A stretch of DNA of 64,000 bases from Synechococcus sp. CS-1329 (GTDB lineage: Bacteria; Cyanobacteriota; Cyanobacteriia; PCC-6307; Cyanobiaceae). The DNA is taken from positions 24,146 through 88,145 of the forward strand of contig NZ_JAHLYS010000016.1 in assembly GCF_025128055.1 (NCBI RefSeq), given 5' to 3'. The notes beneath the pieces were generated by a model. That model saw only the letters and a program-made list of their open reading frames with translations. It had not been told where the DNA came from and did no database searches. Position numbers and translations under genes: made by a program. The number at the start of each line of letters is the position of its first letter. The stretch's first letter is position 1. Positions 7,983 to 17,652 of the stretch are shown here, piece by piece.

Positions 7983-8801
7983 TCAGCTCCGTTGAGGTTG
8001 ATGGCCGAGCAGCAGCAGCACGTCCCAGCTCAGGCGCCTGTGACCGTCGGAGTCGTGGGGCCAGTGGGCCTCCAGCCGCCGCCAGGCTCCCACCCCGAGG
8101 GGTGCTGCAGCGGTGCTGCCCGCACCGATGGCGCCCATGGGCCGCAGCAGGGCCCGGCCGCTGTGGCCGCGCTGGCTGAAGCGCAGGGTCGTGGCCAGGT
8201 GCAGCTCCAGGCGCTGGGCGGCCACTGCCTGCAGGCGGTCTCCCTCGGGCAGGGACAGGGCGGTGCAGGGCACGCCGGCGGCAGCGGCCGCCTGGCGCCA
8301 CTGGGGGAAGCTGCCGGCGGTGGGCACGGCCAGTCCCAGCCAGCCCCCCGGCGCCAGGGCGGCGCACCACTGATCCAGACTGGCGCAGGGATCCTCCAGC
8401 CAGTGCAGCGCGAAGCTCGACACCAGCAACGCCGCACTGTCCAGGCCGTCGGGCAGGCCGTCGTTCAGGTCCCAGAGCAGTTGGGGAGCAGCAGCAGGGG
8501 TGGCCGCAGCCGATGCCTCGGTCCGTCGGCGGGCTCCCTCCTCCAGCAGGGCCGCGCAGGCATCGAGGCGCAGCAGCTCCAGGCCGGGCTGCTGCTGCTC
8601 CAGGGCGTTGCTGAGCAGACCGGAACCTGCCCCCAGATCCGCCATCGGGCCGGTAGGGAGGGGCAGGTTCCGGCAGTGGTGGGCCAGCCGCCAGGCCACC
8701 GTCCGCTGCAGGCTGGCGGCGGCGTTGTAGTGACGGGCCCGACGGCTGAAGGCCTGCCGCACCCGATCCGCCAAGGGGGGGGCTGAGCGCAGCAGCACCA
8801 T
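7983..8801 (-). CDS. bioC: Malonyl-ACP O-methyltransferase BioC
   Basis: BioC methylates malonyl-ACP so that fatty acid synthase can build the pimeloyl chain of biotin. The 272-residue protein has the SAM-binding motif MADLGAGSGLLSNAL and the later SSFALHWLEDP and LAPGGWLGLAVPTAGSF segments of the BioC family. I place the start at ATG 8801 (MVLLRSAPPLADRV), which overlaps the upstream esterase stop as ATGA, although the frame is open further upstream. Position between the esterase and bioD supports the assignment over a generic methyltransferase. Confidence 0.9.
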   Translation of the reverse strand: MVLLRSAPPLADRVRQAFSRRARHYNAAASLQRTVAWRLAHHCRNLPLPTGPMADLGAGSGLLSNALEQQQPGLELLRLDACAALLEEGARRRTEASAAATPAAAPQLLWDLNDGLPDGLDSAALLVSSFALHWLEDPCASLDQWCAALAPGGWLGLAVPTAGSFPQWRQAAAAAGVPCTALSLPEGDRLQAVAAQRLELHLATTLRFSQRGHSGRALLRPMGAIGAGSTAAAPLGVGAWRRLEAHWPHDSDGHRRLSWDVLLLLGHQPQRS

Positions 8802-9499
8802 CAGCGTCTGGCCTCCAGCCAGTCCAGTACCGGCTCCAGCAGATCGCAATCCAGCAGGCTGTGGCCAGTGCCGACCATGGTCCAGAGCTCGGCGGCCGGC
8901 AGGGCCAGGGCCAGGGCCGATCGGCTCTCGGGGGCCACGATGCGATCGGCTCCGGCCTCCACGATCAGGCTGCGGGCGCCGCTGGGGTAGACGGTGGGTA
9001 CGGCGCTGCACTGCTCCAGCAGCAGCAGATCCTGACGCAACCGCTCAACCCCTTCGGCCGGCATGGAGGCCGAAGAGGGCCCTGCCGGCAGCCGCTCCAC
9101 CGCGGCGGGAGCGGCGGCTTCGCGCAGGAAGTCGTTGAGCATGGCGGTGGTGTCGCCGGCCTCCAGGCGCTGGCCCATGCCGCGCAGGGCCTGCCGCCAG
9201 CGCCGGCCGCCGGGCCCCGTGGGCACGAAGCGCCCGAAGCTGGCCAGCAGCACCACCGCCTCGGCCTGCGCCAGCACCGCCTCTGGCAGCAGGTGCAGCC
9301 CGAGCGAATGCACGATCACGACCCTGGGGCCGTTGTGCTGCGGCCACTGGGGGCGGCTAGGGGCCAGCTGGCCGTAGCCGCGCTCGCCGCTTTGCCAGCT
9401 CCAGCCGCGGCGGCCCGCCGCCTCCTGCCAGGGGTCCCAGGCTCGACTGTCGCCGGCCCAGCCGTGCATGGCGATCAGTTGCAGCGATGTGTGCTTCAT
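8801..9499 (-). CDS. bioK: Alpha/beta hydrolase, probable pimeloyl-ACP methyl ester esterase BioK
   Basis: A 232-residue alpha/beta hydrolase located between bioF and bioC. Known families that remove the methyl group from pimeloyl-ACP methyl ester include BioH, BioG, BioK and others; BioK is the type described from marine picocyanobacteria. The visible features are IAMHGWAGDS (oxyanion region), the nucleophile elbow VIVHSLGLH, an acid in GADRIV and the C-terminal GTGHSLLD histidine. Both junctions are ATGA overlaps. The assignment to BioK rather than another esterase family rests on context and lineage, since I could not run an alignment. Confidence 0.8.
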   Translation of the reverse strand: MKHTSLQLIAMHGWAGDSRAWDPWQEAAGRRGWSWQSGERGYGQLAPSRPQWPQHNGPRVVIVHSLGLHLLPEAVLAQAEAVVLLASFGRFVPTGPGGRRWRQALRGMGQRLEAGDTTAMLNDFLREAAAPAAVERLPAGPSSASMPAEGVERLRQDLLLLEQCSAVPTVYPSGARSLIVEAGADRIVAPESRSALALALPAAELWTMVGTGHSLLDCDLLEPVLDWLEARR

Positions 9500-10743
9500 G
9501 GGATGGGGGCGTGGGGCCAGGCAGCCAGGGCCTGGAGCAGGCGCTCAAGGCTGCCGTGGGGCAGGTCACGGCGCAGCACCAGCCGCAGGCGGGCCGTGCC
9601 CGGCGGCACCGTGGGCGGACGGATCGCCACCGCCAGCAGGCCGGCCTGCTCCAGGTGGCGCTGCAGGTTGAGGGCGAGAGCGTCCTCACCCACGTGCAGC
9701 GGCAGGACCGGACCCTCGCCAGGGGGCCGCCGCCAGCCGGCGGCGACGAGGCCCTCCCGCCAGCGCCGGGCCCGCAGCAGCAGGGTGGCAGCCTGCCCGG
9801 GATCGGCCTGGAGCAGTTCCAGGGCCGCTGCGGCCGCGGCCGCCAGCGGCGGGGCCAGCGCGGTGGTGTAGCGAAAGGCCCCGGAGCTCTGCAGCAGCCA
9901 CTCGCCCACGGGACCATCGGCGGCGAGGAAGGCCCCACCGGCGCCGAAGGCCTTGCCGAAGGTGCCGCTCACCAGGCTCACCCCCGCCACACCCCAGGCC
10001 AGGCCGCGGCCGCCGTGGCCGAGCAGGCCGAGGGCATGGGCTTCATCCAGCAGCAGCAGGGCGCCGAACTCCTGGCAGGCGGAGGCGATGCCGGCCAGAT
10101 CGGGACTGGTGCCTTCCATGCTGAACAGGCTCTCGCTCACCACCAGCCGCCGCCGCTGCGGCTCGTTCCGGGCCCTGCTCTCCAGCAGACGACGCAGGTC
10201 AGTGAGGTCGTTGTGGCGAAAGCGCCGCAGGCGGGCGCCGCTGGCTTGGACCCCCACCAGCAGGGAGTGGTGAATCAGCCGGTCAGCGATCACCTCGCTG
10301 TGGCGATCGGCCAGGGCCAGCACCCCGGCCAGGTTGGCCTGGAAGCCGCTGGGGAAGAGCAGCACCCGCTCGCGCCCCAGCCACTGGGCCAGGCCCGCCT
10401 CAAGGCTGATGTGGCTGGGGCGCGTGCCGCTCACCAGCCGTGATCCGCCCGAACCCACCCCCTCGCTCTGGATCGCAGCCCTGGCCGCCGCCTTCAGGGC
10501 GGGGTGGGCGCTGAGGCCGAGGTAGTCGTTGCTGGCCAGATCCAGCAGGGTCCCCTGGGGCCGGCCGGCCTCGCCTGTGAGCAGGGTGGCGCCTGGGCCG
10601 GGGAGGAACGGGCGCAGCTGCCGGCGCCGCTGCTCGCCCACCAGGGCGAGGGCCTGCTGAATGGACTCGAGCGGATCAGGGGCCACGCGGAAGACACCGC
10701 CAAGCAGTTGCACTCCGCCCACTCTGCTTGCTGGGCAGCCCAT
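9496..10743 (-). CDS. bioF: 8-amino-7-oxononanoate synthase BioF
   Basis: BioF condenses pimeloyl-ACP (or -CoA) with alanine to give 8-amino-7-oxononanoate. PLP-dependent alpha-oxoamine synthase features are LASNDYLGLS, GVGSGGSRLVSGT, LLLDEAHALGLLG and the lysine segment SGTFGKAFGAGG. I use ATG 10743 (MGCPASRVGG), giving 415 residues; an ATG at 10782 is in frame but would overlap the divergent helicase start. It is the first gene of the biotin operon, 11 bp from that helicase gene, and its stop overlaps bioK (ATGA). Confidence 0.94.
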   Translation of the reverse strand: MGCPASRVGGVQLLGGVFRVAPDPLESIQQALALVGEQRRRQLRPFLPGPGATLLTGEAGRPQGTLLDLASNDYLGLSAHPALKAAARAAIQSEGVGSGGSRLVSGTRPSHISLEAGLAQWLGRERVLLFPSGFQANLAGVLALADRHSEVIADRLIHHSLLVGVQASGARLRRFRHNDLTDLRRLLESRARNEPQRRRLVVSESLFSMEGTSPDLAGIASACQEFGALLLLDEAHALGLLGHGGRGLAWGVAGVSLVSGTFGKAFGAGGAFLAADGPVGEWLLQSSGAFRYTTALAPPLAAAAAAALELLQADPGQAATLLLRARRWREGLVAAGWRRPPGEGPVLPLHVGEDALALNLQRHLEQAGLLAVAIRPPTVPPGTARLRLVLRRDLPHGSLERLLQALAAWPHAPIP

Positions 10744-10754
10744 AGGATTGACCC

Positions 10755-13655
10755 ATGCAAACCGCCGGTTCCGACGCTCCACCTGATCCGGCGGCGGTAC
10801 AGGATCCGGCAGCGTCCTCAGATTCTTCAGCCGAAAGCAATCGCTCAGAAGCGGTGATGCAGCGGACCGTGGATCCCACCGAGGTGCCGCCCCTCGATCA
10901 GCTGTTTCCTTTTGCGCTCGATCCCTTCCAGCTCGAAGCGATCGATGCCCTCAACCAGGGCCATTCAGTGGTGGTCAGCGCCCCCACGGGCTCGGGCAAA
11001 ACGCTGGTGGGCGAGTACGCCATCCACCGGGCCCTGGCCCATGGCCAGAAAGTGTTCTACACCACGCCGCTGAAGGCGCTCTCCAACCAGAAACTGCGCG
11101 ATTTCCGCGAGCAGTTCGGAGCCGAGCGGGTGGGGCTGATGACCGGTGACCTGAGCGTGAACCGGGAGGCGCCGATCGTGGTGATGACCACCGAGATTTT
11201 CCGCAACATGCTCTACGCGGAGGTGGATCGGGGTGACGATCCCCTGGCCGATGTGGAGGCGGTGGTGCTCGATGAGTGCCATTACATGAACGACTCCCAG
11301 CGCGGCACGGTCTGGGAGGAATCGATCATTCACTGCCCGCCGCCGGTGCAGCTGGTGGCCCTCTCGGCCACGGTGGCCAATGCCGGTCAGCTCACCGACT
11401 GGATCGAGCGGGTGCATGGGCCCACCACCCTGGTGGTGAGCGACCACCGGCCGGTGCCGCTGGCCTTCAGCTTCTGCAGCGCCAAGGGGCTCCATCCCCT
11501 GCTCAACGAGGAAGGCACCGGCCTGCACCCCAACTGCAAGGTGTGGCGGGCGCCCAAGGGGGAGCGGCGCAAGGGTAGGAGCCCGAAGCCGCCCCAGCCG
11601 GAGGCGGCGCCGCTGCCTTTCGTGGTGGCCCAGATGGCTGAGCGCGACATGCTGCCCGCCATCTATTTCATCTTCAGCCGCCGTGCCTGCGACAAGGCGG
11701 TGCGCGACCTGGGCCGCCTCTGCCTGGTGAATGAGCAGGAGCAGGCCCGGATCGTGGCCCGGCTCGACGCCTTCGTGGCCGCCACCCCCGAGGCGGTGCG
11801 TGAGGGCGGCCACGCCGAGGCCCTCACCCGCGGCATCGCCGCCCACCACGCCGGGGTGTTGCCGGCCTGGAAAGAGCTGATTGAGGAGCTGTTCCAGCAG
11901 GGGCTGATCAAGGTGGTGTTCGCCACCGAAACCCTGGCGGCGGGCATCAACATGCCGGCGCGCACCACGGTGATCTCCGCCCTCTCCAAGCGCACCGAGC
12001 GCGGTCACCGGCCGCTGATGGGCAGCGAGTTCCTGCAGATGGCGGGCCGGGCCGGTCGGCGCGGACTCGATGTGCAGGGCTATGTGGTCACGGTGCAGAG
12101 CCGCTTCGAGGGGGTGCGCGAGGCGGGGCAGCTGGCCACCAGCCCCGCCGATCCGCTGGTGAGTCAGTTCACCCCCAGCTACGGCATGGTGCTGAACCTG
12201 CTGCAGCGCTACGACCTGGCCAAGGCCCAGCAGCTGGTGGAGCGCAGCTTCGGTCGTTACCTGGCCACCCTTGATCTGGTGGAGGACGAATCCAACATCG
12301 CCTCTTTGCGCGCCCAGCTGGCCCAGCTGGCGGGCCCCACCGCCGACATCCCCTGGGAGGACTTCGAGACCTACGAGAAGCAGCGGGAGCGCCTGCGCGA
12401 GGAGCGTCGCATCCAGCGCATCCTTCAGCAGCAGGCCGAGGAAACCCTTGCCCACGAACTCACCCTGGCGTTGCAGTTCGCCAGTGAGGGCACCCTGGTG
12501 AGCCTCAAGGCGCCGCCGCTGCGGGCCCGGGTGACACCGGCGGTGATCGTGGCCAAGCAGCAGGGCTCCGGCCAGTTCCCGCTGCTGCTCTGCCTCACCG
12601 ATGAGAACGTCTGGATCCTGGTGCCCTGCCATGGGGTGGTGAGCCTCTACGCCGAGCTGAGCTGCCTGCAGGTGGACTCGATCGCGGCCCCGCGACTGGG
12701 GCATGCCGGCGAGATTCGCCACGGCGACAACGCCAGCGGTGGCCTGGCCCTGGCTGTGGCCTCCATCGCCCGCCGCCACGACATGCACACCCCCCAGTAC
12801 GACCTGGCCGGGGAGGTGCGCAGCCAGGCGGAGCTGGTGCAGCAGCTGGAGGAGGAGCTGGAGCAGCATCCCGCCCACCGCTGGGGCGACCGGCGCCAGC
12901 TCAAGAAGCAACGGCGGCGGATGGAGGAGCTGGGCGAGGAGATCGAGGTGCGGCAGCGCTTGCTGCACCACCGCGCCAACCGCCACTGGGACACCTTCCT
13001 GGCCCTGATCGAGATCCTGCGCGCCTTCGGTGCCCTGGCCGGGCCCGATGGCCTGGAGCCCACCGAGGTGGGGCGCACCGTGGCTGCCCTGCGCGGCGAT
13101 AACGAGCTCTGGCTCGGCCTGGCCCTGATGAGCGGCCACCTCGATGAGCTCAACCCGGCGGAGCTGGCGGCGGTGTTCGAAGCGATCAGCACGGAAGTGA
13201 ACCGCCCCGACCTCTGGAGCGGTTTTCCGCCGCCGCCGCGATCGGAGGAGGCCCTGCACGACGTGAGCGGCCTGCGCCGGGAACTGCTGCGCCATCAGGA
13301 GCGGGCCCATGTGGTGGTGCCGGCCTGGTGGGAGCCCGAGCTGATGGGGCTGGTGCATGCCTGGGCCCGCGGCAGCAGCTGGAACGACGTGATCGCCAAC
13401 ACCTCTCTCGATGAGGGCGACATCGTGCGCATCCTGCGCCGCACCGTTGACCTGCTCGCCCAGGTGCCCTACGCCGAAGCGATCAGCGAGCAGCTGCGCA
13501 CCACCGCCCGCAAGGCGCTGCAGGCAATCAACCGTTTCCCGGTGTCGGAATTCGTGGATCTGCGCGTGGAGGCTTCCCCGTCCCAGCCGCCCGCTTCAGC
13601 CACCCCGGCCACTCCAGCGATGGAGCGTCCAGCCGCGGCCCCACAGACGGCTTGA
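10755..13655 (+). CDS. Ski2-like DExH-box RNA helicase
   Basis: A 966-residue superfamily 2 helicase. Walker A is APTGSGKT (76-83), motif II is DECH (173-176), motif III is ALSATVAN, and motif VI is QMAGRAGRRGLD. Past the helicase core come a long helical region and a C-terminal DSHCT-like segment (LMGLVHAWARGSSWNDVIAN). This layout matches the Ski2/Mtr4 group, whose cyanobacterial and chloroplast members (for example ISE2) act in RNA processing; the RNA target here is unknown. The first 40 residues are Ala/Ser-rich and the last 25 are Ala/Pro-rich. It is divergent from bioF by 11 bp. Confidence 0.9.
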   Translation: MQTAGSDAPPDPAAVQDPAASSDSSAESNRSEAVMQRTVDPTEVPPLDQLFPFALDPFQLEAIDALNQGHSVVVSAPTGSGKTLVGEYAIHRALAHGQKVFYTTPLKALSNQKLRDFREQFGAERVGLMTGDLSVNREAPIVVMTTEIFRNMLYAEVDRGDDPLADVEAVVLDECHYMNDSQRGTVWEESIIHCPPPVQLVALSATVANAGQLTDWIERVHGPTTLVVSDHRPVPLAFSFCSAKGLHPLLNEEGTGLHPNCKVWRAPKGERRKGRSPKPPQPEAAPLPFVVAQMAERDMLPAIYFIFSRRACDKAVRDLGRLCLVNEQEQARIVARLDAFVAATPEAVREGGHAEALTRGIAAHHAGVLPAWKELIEELFQQGLIKVVFATETLAAGINMPARTTVISALSKRTERGHRPLMGSEFLQMAGRAGRRGLDVQGYVVTVQSRFEGVREAGQLATSPADPLVSQFTPSYGMVLNLLQRYDLAKAQQLVERSFGRYLATLDLVEDESNIASLRAQLAQLAGPTADIPWEDFETYEKQRERLREERRIQRILQQQAEETLAHELTLALQFASEGTLVSLKAPPLRARVTPAVIVAKQQGSGQFPLLLCLTDENVWILVPCHGVVSLYAELSCLQVDSIAAPRLGHAGEIRHGDNASGGLALAVASIARRHDMHTPQYDLAGEVRSQAELVQQLEEELEQHPAHRWGDRRQLKKQRRRMEELGEEIEVRQRLLHHRANRHWDTFLALIEILRAFGALAGPDGLEPTEVGRTVAALRGDNELWLGLALMSGHLDELNPAELAAVFEAISTEVNRPDLWSGFPPPPRSEEALHDVSGLRRELLRHQERAHVVVPAWWEPELMGLVHAWARGSSWNDVIANTSLDEGDIVRILRRTVDLLAQVPYAEAISEQLRTTARKALQAINRFPVSEFVDLRVEASPSQPPASATPATPAMERPAAAPQTA

Positions 13656-13697
13656 TCGGGGAACCCGAAGCGGAGCTGAAACCCCAAGCCGACAGCC

Positions 13698-14993
13698 TCA
13701 GATCCCCAGCCGCTCCCAGATCACATCCAGCTGGGAGCGGTGCAGATCGGTGGAGAAGCAGGCCTCCAGCTCGGCTGGGTTGAGCCGTGCGCTCAGCTCA
13801 GGGTCGGCGGCCAGGTTGGCGCGGAAGTCGCCCCCCTCGCGGTTCCAGGCGTCGTGGGCGTGGCGCTGCACGATGCGGTAGGCGTCCTCGCGGCTGAGGC
13901 CGCTCTCCACCAGGGCCAGCAGCACCCGCTGGCTGAAGACCACGCCGCCGTAGAGATTGAGGTTGCGGGTCATGTTCTCCGGATAGACCCCCAGACCCTT
14001 CACCACCTCGGTTGTTTCCCGCAGCATGAAGTGCAGCGTGCAGGAGCAATCAGGCAGCATCATCCGCTCCACCGAGCTGTGGCTGATGTCGCGCTCGTGC
14101 CAGAGGGCCACATTCTCCAGGGCCGCGATCGTGTAGCTGCGCAACACCCGCGCCAGGCCACTGATCCGCTCGCTGCGGATGGGATTGCGCTTGTGGGGCA
14201 TCGCCGAGCTGCCCTTCTGCCCCTTGGCGAAGTTCTCCTCCACCTCCAGCACATCCGTGCGCTGCAGGTTGCGGATCTCCGTCGTGAAACGCTCCAGCGA
14301 AGTGCCCACCAGCGCCAGGGTCTGGATGTATTCGGCGTGGCGGTCGCGGCCGATCACCTGGGTGCTGGCGGTGTCGGGCTCCAGGCCCAGGCTGGCGCAG
14401 GTGAGGGCCTCCACCTGGGGATCGGTGTTGGCGTAGGTGCCCATGGCGCCGCTCACCTGACCCACCGCCACCACCAGGGCCAGCCGCTCCAGCCGCTCCC
14501 GGTTGCGCTCGGTTTCCGCCAGCCAGCCCGCCACCTTGAAGCCGAAGGTGATCGGTTCGCCATGGATCGCATGGGAGCGGCCGATCATCACCGTGTCCTT
14601 GTGCTCCCTGGCCAGGGTCCGCAGGGCGGCGGCCAGCTGATCGAGCTCCAGCCGCAGCGCCGCCACCGAGGCCTTCAGCTGCAGGGCCAGGCCCGTGTCG
14701 AGCACATCCGAGCTGGTCATGCCCACGTGGATGTAGCGGCCGGCATCGCCCACGTGCTCATTGACGTTGGTGAGGAACGCGATCACGTCGTGGCGCACCT
14801 CCGCCTCGATCTCCAGGATGCGCGGCACCTCAAAGCGGGCCCGCTCGCGGATCGCGACCATGGCCTCCTGGGGCACGCGGCCCAGCTGGCAGTTGGCGTC
14901 GGTGGCGGCGATCTCCACATCCAGCCAGCTCTGGAACTTGGCCTCTTCGCTCCAGAGGTTGCCCATTTCGGGCAGGGTGTAACGCTCGATCAA
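13698..14993 (-). CDS. purB: Adenylosuccinate lyase PurB
   Basis: PurB cleaves SAICAR and adenylosuccinate in purine synthesis, releasing fumarate. The product is 431 residues, normal for the family, and begins MIERYTLPEMGNLWSEEAKF. The fumarase/lyase signature GSSAMPHKRNP is intact, as are the substrate-site segments TSSDVLDTGLAL and GRSHAIHGEP. The gene is divergent from tlyA across 56 bp that must hold both promoters. Its 3' end lies 42 nt from the end of the convergent helicase gene. Confidence 0.96.
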   Translation of the reverse strand: MIERYTLPEMGNLWSEEAKFQSWLDVEIAATDANCQLGRVPQEAMVAIRERARFEVPRILEIEAEVRHDVIAFLTNVNEHVGDAGRYIHVGMTSSDVLDTGLALQLKASVAALRLELDQLAAALRTLAREHKDTVMIGRSHAIHGEPITFGFKVAGWLAETERNRERLERLALVVAVGQVSGAMGTYANTDPQVEALTCASLGLEPDTASTQVIGRDRHAEYIQTLALVGTSLERFTTEIRNLQRTDVLEVEENFAKGQKGSSAMPHKRNPIRSERISGLARVLRSYTIAALENVALWHERDISHSSVERMMLPDCSCTLHFMLRETTEVVKGLGVYPENMTRNLNLYGGVVFSQRVLLALVESGLSREDAYRIVQRHAHDAWNREGGDFRANLAADPELSARLNPAELEACFSTDLHRSQLDVIWERLGI

Positions 14994-15049
14994 GGCCAGC
15001 GCGTGGCAACGTCCTGGTCAATCTATGGGTCGACCCCCACGGGATCCCG

Positions 15050-15895
15050 ATGGCAGGCAAGCAGCGGCTCGATCAACATCTGGTGACGCTGGGCCTGGCC
15101 GCCAGCCGTCAGCAGGCGCAGCAGTTGATCCGTGCCGGGCGGGTGCGCAGCGGCGACCGGGTGCTGGACAAGCCCGGCCAGGTGGTGCCCCCAGATCTCA
15201 GGCCCGAGGTGAGCCATCCGCCCCGCTTCGTCTCCCGCGGCGGCGAGAAGCTGGTGGCGGCCCTGGAGAGCTTTCCGCTGCAGGTGGCGGGGCGCGTCTG
15301 CCTCGACGGCGGCATCTCCACCGGCGGCTTCAGCGACTGCCTGCTCCAGCACGGCGCCGAGCGGGTGTACGGCATCGATGTGGGCTACGGCCAGACCGCC
15401 TGGAGCCTGCGCACTGACCCGCGAGTGGTGCTGCGCGAGCGCACCAACCTGCGCCGCCTCAGTCCCGAAGATCTCTATGGCCCCGCTGACCCCTGGCCCG
15501 ATCTGGCGGTGGCCGATGTCTCCTTCATCTCCCTGGCCCTGGTGCTGCCGGCCCTGCGGGCTCTGCTGCAGCCCACGGCCGCCGAAGCCGTGCTGCTGGT
15601 GAAACCCCAGTTCGAGGTGGGCCGCGAGCGGGTGGGCAAGGGCGGCGTGGTGCGTGATCCCCTCGCCCATGCCGATGCGATCACGGCGGTGAGCGCGGCT
15701 GCCGCAGCGCTTGGTCTCTGGCCCTGGGGCCTGATCGCCTCACCGCTCACCGGTCCTGCCGGCAACCACGAATACCTGCTCTGGCTGCGCTCCGCGCCTG
15801 CGCCAGCTGATGGGGCCGTCACTCCAGTCACGGCCGAGTTGATCCGTGCCCTGGTGCACCAGACCCTCTCTGACGACCACAACGCGGCTGGCTGA
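15050..15895 (+). CDS. tlyA: TlyA-family rRNA 2'-O-methyltransferase
   Basis: Residues 1-60 form an S4 RNA-binding domain (RLDQHLVTLGLAASRQQAQQ). An FtsJ-like Rossmann methyltransferase follows, containing FVSRGGEKL, CLDGGISTGGFSDCLL and the catalytic-type lysine segment VLLVKPQFEVG. The family is often labelled hemolysin A, but characterised members methylate ribosomal RNA, so rRNA modification is the better description. The 281-residue length is normal. It converges with glnB, whose terminator lies 24 nt beyond the tlyA stop. Confidence 0.9.
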   Translation: MAGKQRLDQHLVTLGLAASRQQAQQLIRAGRVRSGDRVLDKPGQVVPPDLRPEVSHPPRFVSRGGEKLVAALESFPLQVAGRVCLDGGISTGGFSDCLLQHGAERVYGIDVGYGQTAWSLRTDPRVVLRERTNLRRLSPEDLYGPADPWPDLAVADVSFISLALVLPALRALLQPTAAEAVLLVKPQFEVGRERVGKGGVVRDPLAHADAITAVSAAAAALGLWPWGLIASPLTGPAGNHEYLLWLRSAPAPADGAVTPVTAELIRALVHQTLSDDHNAAG

Positions 15896-15918
15896 GCGCA
15901 AGCGTTTGGGGTGAGCAC

Positions 15919-15949
15919 AAAAAAACCGGAGACCCGATGGGGCCTCCGG
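15919..15949 (-). terminator. Rho-independent terminator of glnB
   Basis: Read on the minus strand, CCGGAG (15949-15944) pairs with CTCCGG (15931-15926) around a short C/G-rich loop, followed by seven T residues. It lies about 60 nt after the glnB stop and between the convergent tlyA and glnB genes. The T-run is only on the minus strand, so it serves glnB. Confidence 0.85.
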
Positions 15950-16008
15950 CTGAGGCTGTTGCAGCGCTGGTTGGCCGCGGCTCGCAAGCCAGTGGCGATC
16001 CGTGGCGC

Positions 16009-16683
<675 letters not shown>

Positions 16684-16698
16684 TCAGGCTGGCGGACC

Positions 16699-16923
16699 TC
16701 AGTCCTGCTGCAGCTCCAATTGCGCCTGTTGCTGGCGATGGTGGTAGATGTGGCCCCGGTAGTGAAGATCGACGCTTTCATCCACCGGGTGGGGCTCATG
16801 CTTCAGCGGCAGGCGGTAGCGAACGCCTCGGTAGACGTGCTCCACCGGTTCGACGCTGGGGACTGGTTGGTGCTGCTGGCTGCCATAGGGAACGCCCCGA
16901 TAGACAAGCTGGTCTGTGGTCAT
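16699..16923 (-). CDS. DUF4278-type small protein with YRGVxY repeats
   Basis: A 74-residue protein containing three related motifs, LVYRGVPYG (residues 6-14), HVYRGVRYR (29-37) and LHYRGHIYH (53-61). The repeated YRG-x-x-Y element is the hallmark of DUF4278, a cyanobacterial family of unknown function often seen in stress-related small proteins. The C-terminus is Gln-rich (HHRQQQAQLELQQD). It lies upstream of the small gene and glnB on the same strand, with the candidate NtcA site between them. Confidence 0.7.
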   Translation of the reverse strand: MTTDQLVYRGVPYGSQQHQPVPSVEPVEHVYRGVRYRLPLKHEPHPVDESVDLHYRGHIYHHRQQQAQLELQQD

Positions 16924-17092
16924 GACTGGAGCCTCGAAGGGATGGAGATCACCGTCCCGCCTGGGCCGGTGCCGCTTCGTGGGAAGGAGCGTTGCTTCGC
17001 CTTGCGGGGGGCTACTTCCGACAGGAGGGCTGAGGGGCTCTCCGAAACGTGTCCAACGTTTTGTCCTTCAGTTCATTTCTAGCGAAAAAAGC

Positions 17093-17129
17093 TGTTCAAA
17101 TTGAACAAAAAGCCGCGTTACTTCAGTAA
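17093..17129. promoter_or_regulatory. Two palindromes in the DUF4278/queF divergent region
   Basis: The 267-bp gap between the divergent DUF4278 and queF genes holds a perfect 15-nt palindrome, TGTTCAA-A-TTGAACA (17093-17107), and a second perfect 12-nt palindrome, TTACT-TC-AGTAA (17118-17129), 10 nt apart. The spot is AT-rich compared with its surroundings. This looks like operator DNA for one or two dimeric regulators. I cannot name the regulator. Confidence 0.4.
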
Positions 17130-17190
17130 TCTTCATTGATTGGCCGTTCCTACGATCGGGCTCCTCTGTCGTTCCGTCCTGCGATCACCG

Positions 17191-17652
17191 ATGCCATCCC
17201 CCTTCAGCGCCTCCTCCCCAGCTTCCGCAACCCCCTCAGCAGCCAGCAGCACTGGGGCGGGCACCGTCAGCCCGCTCTACGGCGAGCGGATCATCAGCGA
17301 GGAGACGCCGCTGATCTGCTTCGAGAACCCCCGCCGGGGCCGCGCCTATGAGGTGGCGATCGAGCTGCCGGAGTTCACCTGCAAGTGCCCCTTCTCCGGC
17401 TATCCCGATTTCGCCGTGCTGCGTCTGATCTATCAGCCAGGCCCCGGCGTGCTCGAACTCAAGGCCCTCAAGCTCTACGTGAACAGCTGGCGCGACCGCA
17501 GCATCTCCCATGAGGAGGTGGCCAACCGCATCCTGGATGATCTGGTGGCCAGCGCCGAACCGGTCTGGATGCAGCTGGAGGCCGACTTCAATCCCCGCGG
17601 CAATGTGCACACGGTGATCCGGGTCAGCCACGGCCAGCGGCAGGCTTGCTGA
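17191..17652 (+). CDS. queF: NADPH-dependent 7-cyano-7-deazaguanine reductase QueF
   Basis: QueF reduces preQ0 to preQ1 in queuosine synthesis for tRNA wobble modification. The 153-residue length places it in the short, unimodular class. The catalytic region is [14 protein letters not shown], and the family motif follows as [14 protein letters not shown]. The C-terminal segment [13 protein letters not shown] is also typical. I use ATG 17191 ([10 protein letters not shown]); the first ~30 residues are a Ser/Ala-rich tail. The 3' end overlaps the convergent ccs1 gene by 29 nt. Confidence 0.94.
   Translation: MPSPFSASSPASATPSAASSTGAGTVSPLYGERIISEETPLICFENPRRGRAYEVAIELPEFTCKCPFSGYPDFAVLRLIYQPGPGVLELKALKLYVNSWRDRSISHEEVANRILDDLVASAEPVWMQLEADFNPRGNVHTVIRVSHGQRQAC

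Noticed and set aside
10965..13358. Minus-strand open frame of 797 codons antisense to the helicase
   Set aside because: High GC makes long antisense frames common. The translation is His/Gly/Leu/Gln-rich without any domain, and the plus-strand helicase has full motif support.
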